64,000 bases of DNA from Flavobacterium lipolyticum (GTDB taxonomy: Bacteria > Bacteroidota > Bacteroidia > Flavobacteriales > Flavobacteriaceae): NCBI RefSeq assembly GCF_020905335.1, contig NZ_JAJJMN010000001.1, forward strand, positions 3,658,001 to 3,722,000. Direction: 5' to 3'. Within the stretch, counting starts at the first letter, position 1; every line of letters starts with the position of its first letter. The translations under genes and the position numbers were made by a program. The notes under the pieces were generated by a model. That model did no database searches. It saw only the letters and a program-made list of their open reading frames with translations, and was not told the DNA's origin. Below are positions 55,901 to 63,126 of the stretch, in pieces.

Positions 55901-56077
55901 CTTGACTGTTTTTTCAAAAAAGAATGCAATATCAGTTCTGCGATTTATTCTTACGGCTGAGGTTGCTGAAACCTGGACGGTAAAAACGAATACTAAAAAA
56001 AGGGTGAGTTTAATCTCTGTACCGTGAAGATTTTTTAGCCTAAAATCTTCGGGTCTTTTTTTGGTTAAAAATTTCAT
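52979..56077 (-). CDS. susC2: SusC/RagA-type TonB-dependent glycan importer 2
   Basis: 1032 residues: N-terminal leader and membrane segment, regulatory domain (about 57-138, GKVTDQNGLPIAGANVVVKG), plug (about 150-265, with GQALQGRASGVQVQQN) and barrel. The early GSRTGVQTDADGSFAI matches GSKTGVQTDIDGSFAI of SusC1, so the pairs are related, but the rest diverges strongly. The leader from the predicted start at 56314 is about 237 nt. Confidence 0.95.
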   Translation of the reverse strand: MKFLTKKRPEDFRLKNLHGTEIKLTLFLVFVFTVQVSATSAVRINRRTDIAFFFEKTVKGKVTDQNGLPIAGANVVVKGSRTGVQTDADGSFAITVADNVTKLIISYVGMEDQEVTVGSSPLKIVLKEAGQKLEEIVIGYGKAKKKDLTGSVSSIGKDNLNLGGTISNVGQALQGRASGVQVQQNSYAPGTNPSIVIRGGNSLNNSNSPLYVVDGFITSTGASISPNDIENIQILKDASSTAIYGSRGANGVILITTKKGKSGKMQIEAEISDGFQSIIKEPSLINGQQYADIQNAIAKENGRPPVFSSDFPVANTNWFKAATRPGEVLNRTITFSGSDKTSKFFLSGNYIKQTGAIENTDFKRYSVRMGGEKRFNDKLNVGTNIYGAASEGNNSDFGDNILSPLFSIQTAPPTIPIYNPDGSYYKFQGKDNALALLLEPTDHIINRLVNGNMFLDYEIIKGLTYHFGAGAEWQENIEGRYTPRTLVAGAALKGSGSEENKTYFRWSTEQYLTYKFNIKEHSMSAMIGTSNQKDTYEFLRAAGTGFSNDALTYHNLDAAAVYLKPETEKIETKLTSYFGRLNYSFSDRYLAAFTLRKDGSSRFGSNNSFGIFPSGAVAWKISNESFMQNSKTVSDLKLRVSYGVTGADGIGDYAFMPTLRAWGVTIGDGNFVNGTEPANLANKDLKWEQTTQTDIGLDMGLFNDRITATIDVYKKRTTDALIRVPIGGWWGFNTQTINSGVIDNKGIELGITSTNFRNDHFLWTTSLNVAYNKQEVVSLADNVSIISQNTSNPSGTVSGREFTRLEPGREMGVLYGFKYAGVIKTGEVYAPQPLSKPGDPKYEDLDGDGAITVNDRTYLGNSTPHYTLGLNNDFKIGNFDLNIFFQGAFDYSVYNMTRMVGESTTSTDALNRWVAGTNENTDVPRDGYYKSTYGSYVNSKFVEEASYLRLKNLSIGYTIPESVLKPLKFVDNIRLYAIGQNLLTITNYSGNDPEVNGHFTNDTTKQNLGGGIDFNSFPASRTIILGIKVAIH

Positions 56078-56317
56078 ACTTAAAAATTGAGTTTGGTTAA
56101 TGTTTATTTGTTTTTTTTCGTTTGTAAGCTTTTGGAATTCTTTTTTGAGATAATTTTTGATTTATAATTTATCTTCTGACGAAATGGTTTAAAAACAACT
56201 GCCGTTCTGTTTTACTCTTTTTGTATGTGGTATTTTTTTAGTTTTTCTGTTTTTTTGGGGAGGTGAAAAACGACTGAAAAATGTATTAATTAACTTGGTT
56301 TTAAGATTATTATGAAA

Positions 56318-56348
56318 CGAATCTATAGATTATATTTTTATAAAACAA
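56318..56348 (-). promoter_or_regulatory. susC2 promoter
   Basis: Minus strand TTG (56348-56346), 20-bp spacer, TAGATTCG (56325-56318). Same geometry as for susC1 and the kinase operon. Confidence 0.75.
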
Positions 56349-56364
56349 GAAAAATGAATAAAAA

Positions 56365-56401
56365 TGTGCTCGAACACATTAAAAAAATGTTCTCGAGCAC
56401 A
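56365..56401. promoter_or_regulatory. 37-bp bipartite operator, copy B
   Basis: TGTGCTCGAACACA (56365-56378), 9-bp spacer, TGTTCTCGAGCACA (56388-56401). Both halves are identical to copy A; only the 9-bp spacer differs. It ends 16 bp before the susC2 TTG. Confidence 0.85.
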
Positions 56402-56750
56402 TTTTTTTGATCAAAACATTTTTTTTTACTTAAATTTGTGTGATTTTAATGGAATAGGGCAGAGGCTGTGATATTTGTAATTTTGATGTATTTTTTAGTT
56501 AAATGTGTTTTTGTTGATATATTTATTCTGTTTTTGTTAAAATATATATTGAATTGTTAGTAAGGTCCTTTGTTTGTTGAGAGCTGAAAATGACTTTTAA
56601 GGTCTGTTTATGATAAAAAATGAGATATTTTATTTTATTAAATTTTAACCTACATTCATAATTCGAAAAAAATAAAAATCAGACCATAGTTGAAGTCATT
56701 TTCAAAGTTTTAAAATGTTAAAAAAATTAACAAAATAAAAATAAAATAGA
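56402..56750. other. Intergenic region before the CBM9 gene
   Basis: About 350 bp of AT-rich DNA between operator B and the CBM9-like gene. It must hold the promoter for the plus-strand gene, but I find no full TAnnTTTG box. Nothing else was recognised. Confidence 0.45.
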
Positions 56751-57389
56751 GTGAAAGAATATCAGGTAGTTTTACAAGATAAAAGTCAGGAAAAAGAAGT
56801 GCAAAATCCTATTGTATCATTTTGGGAAAACGCAAATTGCTTCACTGATTTTTGCTCGCCATGGAAAAGTGACCCATTTTCAAAAATAGAATTCAGAGCG
56901 TTCTGGGATCTTGAAAATTTCTTTTTTAATTTCAGAGTTTTTGATACCCAAATTTATATCGATCAAAAAGACGATAGTTTTGACAGTATTGGAAATTCAG
57001 ATCGTGTAGAATTGTTTTTTAGAAGTAATGAATCCTTAGATCCTTATTATTGTCTGGAAATGGATACAGCCGGGCGTTTAATGGATTTTAGAGCTCGTCC
57101 CAACAAAGAATTTGATTTTGACTGGAAATGGCCTAAAACCGATTTCGAAATCAAAACCTCAAAAGATGAAATTTCTTTTACAGTTGAAGGACGAATCAGT
57201 ATAAAATCCTTAGAAGAATTGAATTTAATACACAACAATACTATAGAAGCGGGTGTTTTTAGAGCTAAGTTTTTGGAGAATGAAAATCGGGAGTATGAAC
57301 CTACCTGGATTTCCTGGGTAAATCCTAATACCGAAACTCCTAATTTTCATATTGCTTCTTCTTTTGGGAAATTTATTTTAATGGAATAG
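56751..57389 (+). CDS. Carbohydrate-binding family 9-like protein
   Basis: 212 residues from a GTG start at 56751; no ATG fits better. The whole protein is one CBM9-like beta-sandwich: IEFRAFWDLENFFFNFRVFD, the DSIGNSDRVELFF strand and a C-terminal TWISWVNPNTETPNFHIASS. No signal peptide is seen, so it may be cytoplasmic or exported without a classic signal. It is divergent from the susC2 operon. Sugar binding is inferred from family. Confidence 0.75.
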   Translation: MKEYQVVLQDKSQEKEVQNPIVSFWENANCFTDFCSPWKSDPFSKIEFRAFWDLENFFFNFRVFDTQIYIDQKDDSFDSIGNSDRVELFFRSNESLDPYYCLEMDTAGRLMDFRARPNKEFDFDWKWPKTDFEIKTSKDEISFTVEGRISIKSLEELNLIHNNTIEAGVFRAKFLENENREYEPTWISWVNPNTETPNFHIASSFGKFILME

Positions 57390-57414
57390 GGGTTTACAGG
57401 ATGAAATGGTTTTT

Positions 57415-58046
57415 CCACAGAGTTACACAAAGGAATCACAAAGCTTCACGAAGTTATTTTAAAGTCTTTTTTTGTGTATCTCTGTGTGAGTTTGCTGAAG
57501 CAAGGAGTCTTGTGACGGTTAATTTAAATTTTTAAGGATGAGTTGAATTTTAAAAATAATCACGCAAAGGCACTAAGTTGCAAAGTTTTTTATACGTGAT
57601 GCTTGTTGTTTTTATTTATATGTTTCGTTCCTGTGGAATTTTTATAGTACGAAGTTTCGTTTTTAACAAATTTATATTGTTTTAGATTAAGAAAGATCTA
57701 TAAAATCTGCCAGATCTGTTGGAAAGAAAATTGTAAAGAATCGATATGAAAAAAAACTTGTAACTTGTTTGTAATCATTAGTTTGATTTAAGGGATATCC
57801 GCGTAAATCTGCTTAAATCAGTCAAATCTGCGTGAAAAAACAAAGATTCAATACGGTAAGCCTAACAGTACACAGATGACACTGGTTCGCTTTGCGAAGA
57901 CGCGGATTAACACGGATTTTTTGCTTGTTTTATGAGTTCTTGAAATAGCTCGCTGCTTTTTAAGAACTCTGTGAAATGCTTAGTCAGCAAAGATTTTTAA
58001 AACATTTTTTGTGTATCTCTGTGTAACCTTATGTGTAACTCTGTGG
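57415..58046. repeat. 632-bp palindromic repeat island
   Basis: The ends are perfect 15-bp inverted repeats, CCACAGAGTTACACA (57415-57429) / TGTGTAACTCTGTGG (58032-58046). Inside are further repeated words: TTTTGTGTATCTCTGTGTGAG near 57470 and its relative near 58005, ATCTGCCAGATCTG at about 57695, ATCTGCTTAAATCAGTC at about 57807 and CGCGGATTAACACGG at about 57901. No open reading frame of note. It fills the gap between the CBM9 and LacI genes. Confidence 0.65.
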
Positions 58047-58070
58047 AATTTACCGACAATCCAGTGTTAT

Positions 58071-59111
58071 TTAGGAAACGTAAAAAGAAGCATTCTCCAC
58101 ATTAATAATATCTATTGGAAGTAAAATCGTTTCCGGAATATCTTTTCGGAATAAAAAGTGTTCAACCAAAGTACTCACGCCTAAATAAGCCTGTCGTTTT
58201 TGATTTTGATGAATTAAAAAATGAACCAATCCCTGATTCAGGAAATTCACATTTTTTTCCACTAAATCATAACCGATAATCGCAATCTTTTTATCTTTTA
58301 CCGTAGACAGTATAGAGGCAATTTGGTACGCTTTTGAGGTCGTGATAAAAATACCTTTCAGATTTGGATTTTCGTCTAAAAATGCAGAAAATTTAGTTTC
58401 CACATTCTGATGTTTTAATTTTAGAGTGGTAAGTGAAAAACCACTGATCTTTTTCTCATCAAAGTAACTTTTAAAGCCTTTTTCTTTTTCCTGCATGTGT
58501 ACCGCATTTTTAAGGCTTTCGTCAATATGTATGATGGCGATCTGACCTTCTGTTAAAATCAGATTCATTAGGCTGGCAGCTACACGACCACTTTTATGCA
58601 AATCCTGTCCAACAAAACTTTTTATGGATTCACCTTCAATTTGGTTGTTGAAGGTGTTTACGATGATGTTTAAATCGTCATATTGCTTTACAATTTCTAC
58701 CGTTTCTTTGTGAAACAATGGAGCAATTAAAACAGCATCAGGCGATTTTTGGATAATAATATCATGAGCACTTAAGAACGATTTGGTACTTTCCGGATTA
58801 AAGAAGTGTGTTTCAATAATAACACTATACGCTTTAAATTCGGTTTTAGCATCCTGGATTCCATTAATGCAGGGAAGCCAGTACGGGTCAATTTCCGGAT
58901 CAGGCAGTAAAACACAAATTCTGTAAACTTTGGTGTTCTTTAAATTTCGTGCAATTAAGTTCGGTTCGTAATTAATGACGTTTAAAACTTCATTTATTTT
59001 GTCCAGTGCTGTAGGAGAAACTTTTCCTCTGTTATGCAAAACCCTGTCGACAGTCCCTTTCGAAACTCCGGCCATTTTTGCTATATCCTTAATGGTGTAC
59101 TTTTTATCCAT
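58071..59111 (-). CDS. LacI-family transcriptional regulator of the PUL/sugar-kinase regulon
   Basis: 346 residues. The N-terminal helix-turn-helix and hinge (residues 1-60: TIKDIAKMAGVSKGTVDRVL, then a helix with NLIARNLKN) are followed by a type I periplasmic-binding-protein-like ligand domain (about 63-340, VYRICVLLPDPEIDPYW). It is probably a sugar-responsive DNA-binding dimer or tetramer. It lies next to one of three identical 37-bp operators, each with LacI-type CG-centred halves, and is the only candidate regulator in the window. The nearby operator also lies 59 bp before its own start. Confidence 0.92.
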   Translation of the reverse strand: MDKKYTIKDIAKMAGVSKGTVDRVLHNRGKVSPTALDKINEVLNVINYEPNLIARNLKNTKVYRICVLLPDPEIDPYWLPCINGIQDAKTEFKAYSVIIETHFFNPESTKSFLSAHDIIIQKSPDAVLIAPLFHKETVEIVKQYDDLNIIVNTFNNQIEGESIKSFVGQDLHKSGRVAASLMNLILTEGQIAIIHIDESLKNAVHMQEKEKGFKSYFDEKKISGFSLTTLKLKHQNVETKFSAFLDENPNLKGIFITTSKAYQIASILSTVKDKKIAIIGYDLVEKNVNFLNQGLVHFLIHQNQKRQAYLGVSTLVEHFLFRKDIPETILLPIDIINVENASFYVS

Positions 59112-59116
59112 ATTGG

Positions 59117-59124
59117 CAAATATA
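59117..59124 (-). promoter_or_regulatory. lacI -7 box, near-leaderless start
   Basis: The minus strand reads TATATTTG, a full TAnnTTTG match. The transcription start predicted three bases later would lie two bases before the ATG (59111). No good -33 is visible. Confidence 0.5.
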
Positions 59125-59169
59125 GAAACTTTGATTTGATTATTTAAAAATCCTGTAAGAATTAATTAG

Positions 59170-59206
59170 TGTGCTCGAGAACATTTTAATAGTGTGTTCG
59201 AGCACA
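59170..59206. promoter_or_regulatory. 37-bp bipartite operator, copy C
   Basis: TGTGCTCGAGAACA (59170-59183), 9-bp spacer, TGTGTTCGAGCACA (59193-59206). This is the exact reverse complement in both halves of copies A and B, matching the opposite direction of the operon it serves. It lies between the divergent lacI and kinase genes. Confidence 0.87.
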
Positions 59207-59221
59207 TTTTTTTGTTTTTTC

Positions 59222-59252
59222 TTGTTTTATAAAAATATAATCAATAGTTTCG
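59222..59252 (+). promoter_or_regulatory. Kinase operon promoter
   Basis: TTG (59222-59224), 20-bp spacer, TAGTTTCG (59245-59252). The spacer is almost identical to that of susC1. The expected start near 59256 leaves a leader of about 86 nt. Confidence 0.75.
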
Positions 59253-59341
59253 TAGAATCAAAATCAAAAGAATAAGACCAATTTTTAACCAAGTTTCATT
59301 GTAATGTTTTGTTTTACAGTGTTTTATTATAAAATTTTCAA

Positions 59342-60433
59342 GTGAAAAAAATTACCTCATTAGCCCCGGGCAGAACCTGTCTCTTTGGAGATCATCAGGA
59401 TTATTTAGGATTGCCGGTTATCGCCTGTGCAATCGATCGGAATATACAACTAATTGCCGAACAAAATCTGACTCAGACCTTTGTTTTAAATATGATTGAT
59501 ATTAATGAGATTCGTACCATTGATATTGACGCCACTTTCGACAAATTAGAACCCAGAGATTATTTTGCCTCCTCCTTACGTGTATTGCGCAGGTACGGCT
59601 GTGTGCCAAACGTTGGATACGACATTACTATTACGGGAGATATTCCAATAAACTCCGGAACATCGAGTTCTTCGGCTTTGTTGATGGCATGGATTCGTTT
59701 TTTGATCGATGCTTATGGTATTGATCGTGAAGTTACTCCTGAGTTTATTTCCAAATTGGGTTATGAATCTGAAGTATTGGAACATGGAGAACCGGGTGGA
59801 ATGATGGATCATTTTAGTATTGGGGTGGGGAATATTGTGTACATCAATACCAAAGATCCCTTTTCGTATAAAGTAATAGGAACGAGCTTGAAAGGCCTGA
59901 TAACAGGAGTTTCGGGAGTTCCAAAAGAAACGATCGGTTTGTTGGGGGAGTTAAAAGGAAATGCTTTAATTTCTATTGATATCGTAAAGCAAAATTTCCC
60001 GGATTTTGATCTGCATGCTTCCAAAATAGAAGACCTGGATCGTTACCGAAATTGCTTGCCGGACCGATTGATTCCTTTCTTCGAAGCCGCATTAAAAAAC
60101 TATCATTATACCAAAGAAGCTCTGAAAGAGTTTGAAAAACCGGTTTTAGATCTTAAAAAAATAGGCGGATTGATGAACCAGCATCATGAAGTTTTACGCG
60201 ATTTATTAAAAATTACTGTACCGCGAATTGATGCTATGGTCAATGCTGCTTTGCGCGCTGGTGCTTACGGAGCAAAAATTGTAGGTTCAGGCGGAGGAGG
60301 AAGTATAGTCGTTATCGCAAATCCGGAAAAAGAAGATTTGGTGATCGAAGCCATTCTCGAAGCAGGAGCTCAGGAAGCCTATGCCGTAGCGGTTGATCCG
60401 GGTGTAAGGGTTATTGAAAATGTTGAGGTTTAA
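59342..60433 (+). CDS. Galactokinase-like GHMP sugar kinase
   Basis: 363 residues from a GTG start (MKKITSLAPGRTCLFGDHQD). GHMP motifs are complete: the N-terminal APGRTCLFGDHQDYLGLPV (galactokinases have GEHTDYNGG here), ATP-binding PINSGTSSSSALL (about 105) and C-terminal GAKIVGSGGGGSIV (about 330). It is cytosolic and phosphorylates a sugar at C1 or a related position. The changed sugar-site motif suggests specificity different from galactose. It is upstream of a nucleotidyltransferase, which fits sugar-1-phosphate activation. Confidence 0.85.
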   Translation: MKKITSLAPGRTCLFGDHQDYLGLPVIACAIDRNIQLIAEQNLTQTFVLNMIDINEIRTIDIDATFDKLEPRDYFASSLRVLRRYGCVPNVGYDITITGDIPINSGTSSSSALLMAWIRFLIDAYGIDREVTPEFISKLGYESEVLEHGEPGGMMDHFSIGVGNIVYINTKDPFSYKVIGTSLKGLITGVSGVPKETIGLLGELKGNALISIDIVKQNFPDFDLHASKIEDLDRYRNCLPDRLIPFFEAALKNYHYTKEALKEFEKPVLDLKKIGGLMNQHHEVLRDLLKITVPRIDAMVNAALRAGAYGAKIVGSGGGGSIVVIANPEKEDLVIEAILEAGAQEAYAVAVDPGVRVIENVEV

Positions 60434-60620
60434 GTTGTGAGGTTTAAGTTGTGAGAGGTGAGAGGTGAGAACCTGAAACCTGAAACTTGAAACCTGAAAC
60501 CTAAAACTTGAAACTTGAAACCTGAAACAATACGCAGTTTTCAGTCGCAGTACACAGTGAAAACTGAGACCGAAAACTGAAAACTGAGACCGAGAACTAA
60601 AACTTGAAACAATTCCATAC
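60430..60620. repeat. 7-bp CCTGAAA microsatellite with inverted CAGTTTTCAGTC words
   Basis: Repeats of CCTGAAA / CTTGAAA (about 60474-60528) and CAGTTTTCAGTCGC facing GACCGAAAACTG (60535-60600) fill the gap between kinase and nucleotidyltransferase. The second set resembles the flank of the 13-bp array at 7.3-7.7 kb. The repeats lie inside a presumed operon, so they would be transcribed. Confidence 0.75.
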
Positions 60621-60661
60621 CTAAATAGATTTAAGAAAATTAAAAATGAAAATACATAAAT

Positions 60662-61537
60662 ATGCATAACAATTTAGTTATTCTTGCGGGTGGAGCATCC
60701 TCGCGCATGAAAAAAGAAGCTATTTCAAACAATTTATCTGCGGAAGAAATTGCGCAGGCAAATGAAAGAAGTAAAGGGCTAATTGGAGTTGGAGCAAGCG
60801 GGAGACCTTTGCTGGATTATCTTCTGCTGAACGCTAAAAAAGCAGGATATAAAAACATCTACATTATTATTGGTGAGCAGGGAGAGCTTTTTAAAGAGTT
60901 TTACGGCAGTCAGAATACCGATAACGATTTTCACGGACTTACTATTTCATTTGCTGTACAATACATTCCCGAAGGCAGAGTGAAGCCCTTTGGTACTGCC
61001 GATGCTTTGTTTCAGGCGGTAGAACAGTTTCCGGAGTTAAACACACAGCAGTATTCGGTTTGCAACAGCGACAACTTGTATTCGGCAGCAGCGTTATTGG
61101 CACTTAGAGAGACCAACAGTCCAAATGCGTTTATTGCTTACGATCGTGAAGCTTTGGAATTTCCTTCTGAAAGAATTTCGCGTTTCGCCATTGCTAAATT
61201 AGATCAGAACAATCAGTTGTTGGATATTTTAGAAAAACCTTCAGCCGATGTCTTAGCCGACTATAAAGATGTAGAAGGGAAAATCAGAGTGAGTATGAAT
61301 GCTTTTAAATTCAACGGAAGCACTTTATATACCCATTTGAAAAATTGTCCTGTTCATCCTGAGCGCGACGAAAAAGAGCTGCCTACAGTGCTGTTAAATG
61401 CTGTAAAAGAAAATCCAAATACAACAATAGGTATTCCGTTTTCAGAGCATGTTCCGGACCTTACGGCTAAAGAAGATATTGCTGATGTGAAGGAGTATTT
61501 GAAGCAATATTATCCGGTTTTAGATTGGAGTATTTAG
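60662..61537 (+). CDS. Sugar-phosphate nucleotidyltransferase
   Basis: 291 residues with the Rossmann-like transferase fold: the start LVILAGGASSRMKKE is the nucleotide-binding loop, and KPFGTADALFQAVEQF and SVCNSDNLYSAAALL carry the substrate and metal sites (the NSDN motif replaces the common NGD). It is cytosolic and should convert NTP plus sugar-1-phosphate into an NDP-sugar and pyrophosphate. Placed directly after the GHMP kinase, the two are probably successive steps. The nucleotide and sugar are unknown. Confidence 0.85.
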   Translation: MHNNLVILAGGASSRMKKEAISNNLSAEEIAQANERSKGLIGVGASGRPLLDYLLLNAKKAGYKNIYIIIGEQGELFKEFYGSQNTDNDFHGLTISFAVQYIPEGRVKPFGTADALFQAVEQFPELNTQQYSVCNSDNLYSAAALLALRETNSPNAFIAYDREALEFPSERISRFAIAKLDQNNQLLDILEKPSADVLADYKDVEGKIRVSMNAFKFNGSTLYTHLKNCPVHPERDEKELPTVLLNAVKENPNTTIGIPFSEHVPDLTAKEDIADVKEYLKQYYPVLDWSI

Positions 61538-61592
61538 GAAAAATTAACAAAAAATTGATATCTAATTTACAGATAAGTATAACTTATTAGAC

Positions 61593-61600
61593 TACTTTTG
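61593..61600 (+). promoter_or_regulatory. Candidate -7 box 1 for the transporter-nagB unit
   Basis: TACTTTTG is a full TAnnTTTG match, the same box as guaA's, about 120 bp before the transporter ATG. No -33 at good spacing. Confidence 0.4.
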
Positions 61601-61646
61601 TTTTAAAATTGCAAAAAATACGCACTTAATTGCGGGTAAATTGCGA

Positions 61647-61654
61647 TATATTTG
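61647..61654 (+). promoter_or_regulatory. Candidate -7 box 2 for the transporter-nagB unit
   Basis: TATATTTG is a full TAnnTTTG match, about 68 bp before the transporter ATG. Either this box or box 1 may be used; the unit has no 37-bp operator of its own. Confidence 0.45.
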
Positions 61655-61721
61655 CAAAAAGTGTTGATGTTATTTTAGAGGAATCAAACAACTAATCTAT
61701 TAACAATCAACCAATAAAATT

Positions 61722-63095
61722 ATGTCAAAAATTGAGACTGCAATACATATAGAAAAGAGGAGTTCAATCATTCCGATGATTATTCTTACCGCGTTATTTT
61801 TTATATTGGGATTTGTCACCTGGTTAAACGGACCTTTAATTCCTTTTTTTGAATTAGCGTGCGAGTTGTCTTCTTCTCAGGCTTATTTTGTAACTTTTGC
61901 GTTTTATATTGCCTATTTTGTAATGGCAGTTCCTTCGTCGTGGGTCATTGAAAAAGTAGGGTACAAAAATGGTATTTCTTTAGGATTATTAATCATTGCA
62001 GCCGGAGCATTTATGTTTTATCCGGCCGCCGAAAGCCGAACCTTTTTACTGTTTTTAATTGCTTTGTTTGTGATGGGAACCGGTCTGGCAATTTTGCAGA
62101 CGGCTTCCAATCCTTATGTAGTAGTAATTGGACCAAGAGAAAGTGCAGCAGCCAGAATTAGTGTATTGGGAATCGCTAATAAACTGGCAGGTTTTGTAGC
62201 GCCATTGCTATTAACAGCATTGGTACTGTCTAATATGCAGGAATTTACAGCAGATAAGATTGCCGTTTTGGACGCCGTTTCAAAAACAAATGCTTTAAAT
62301 TCACTTGCATTACAATTGCAAAGACCCTATCTTTATATGGGATTGATTATAATGGTTTTAGCGCTTTTGGTAAAACTGTCTCCACTTCCGGAAATTGATT
62401 TGGATGAAGAAGGAAATGTAGCGCATCTGAGTATTTTTAAGCAAATTAGAAATGCTTTCAGACGCCCGCAATTGGTTTTAGGAGTAATTACTTTGATGCT
62501 GTATTTAGCAGCCGAAGTTCTGGCGGGAGATTCGATTGGAGGATTCGGGAAACAACTAGGCGTATATGGAGTCGAAGGGAATTTTTATTTAAAACTAACT
62601 TCGTTTACCATGTCGGCAATGGTTGTAGGGTATATATTAGGGATCACATTAATTCCAAAATACCTTTCACAAGTAACAGCTTTGAAAGGATCCGGAGTTT
62701 TGGGAGTCATTTTAGTGTTGGCCATAGTATTGATTTCGCCAAAAATAATGATTCAGTTACCGGGGATTCCAAACTTACCGGTGGTGATACTTTTAGTAGC
62801 GTTATTAGGTTTGGCAAACGCACTTTGCTGGCCGGCAATCTGGCCGATGGCATTAGAAGATTTGGGAGGTTATACAAAAATTGGAAGTGCAATTTTGATC
62901 ATGGGGATCATCGGAGGAGCAATTTTTCCTTTGTTCTACGGAATGATCACAGAAAATATAAATGCAGCAAATACGGCAAATGGTACCGTGGGAGTTTCAA
63001 AAAGCGGGAATCAGATTGCTTATTTAATGCTGCTGCCATCCTATTTAATGATCCTTTTTTACGCAGTAAAAGGACATAAATATCGTAAGTGGTAA
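61722..63095 (+). CDS. FHS-type sugar:H+ symporter (FucP/GluP/NagP family)
   Basis: 457 residues with twelve hydrophobic segments of the MFS fold. The N-terminal FILGFVTWLNGPLIPFFELA, the TM4-5 loop (ILQTASNPYVVVIGPRESAA) and the long middle loop with PLPEIDLDEEG are typical of the fucose/glucose/galactose/N-acetylglucosamine (FHS) permeases. It brings a monosaccharide from periplasm to cytoplasm. Directly followed by glucosamine-6-phosphate deaminase, so N-acetylglucosamine or galactosamine is a reasonable, unproven substrate. Confidence 0.88.
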   Translation: MSKIETAIHIEKRSSIIPMIILTALFFILGFVTWLNGPLIPFFELACELSSSQAYFVTFAFYIAYFVMAVPSSWVIEKVGYKNGISLGLLIIAAGAFMFYPAAESRTFLLFLIALFVMGTGLAILQTASNPYVVVIGPRESAAARISVLGIANKLAGFVAPLLLTALVLSNMQEFTADKIAVLDAVSKTNALNSLALQLQRPYLYMGLIIMVLALLVKLSPLPEIDLDEEGNVAHLSIFKQIRNAFRRPQLVLGVITLMLYLAAEVLAGDSIGGFGKQLGVYGVEGNFYLKLTSFTMSAMVVGYILGITLIPKYLSQVTALKGSGVLGVILVLAIVLISPKIMIQLPGIPNLPVVILLVALLGLANALCWPAIWPMALEDLGGYTKIGSAILIMGIIGGAIFPLFYGMITENINAANTANGTVGVSKSGNQIAYLMLLPSYLMILFYAVKGHKYRKW

Positions 63096-63126
63096 GATGT
63101 AACGAGTAAAATTAAAAAACTATATC

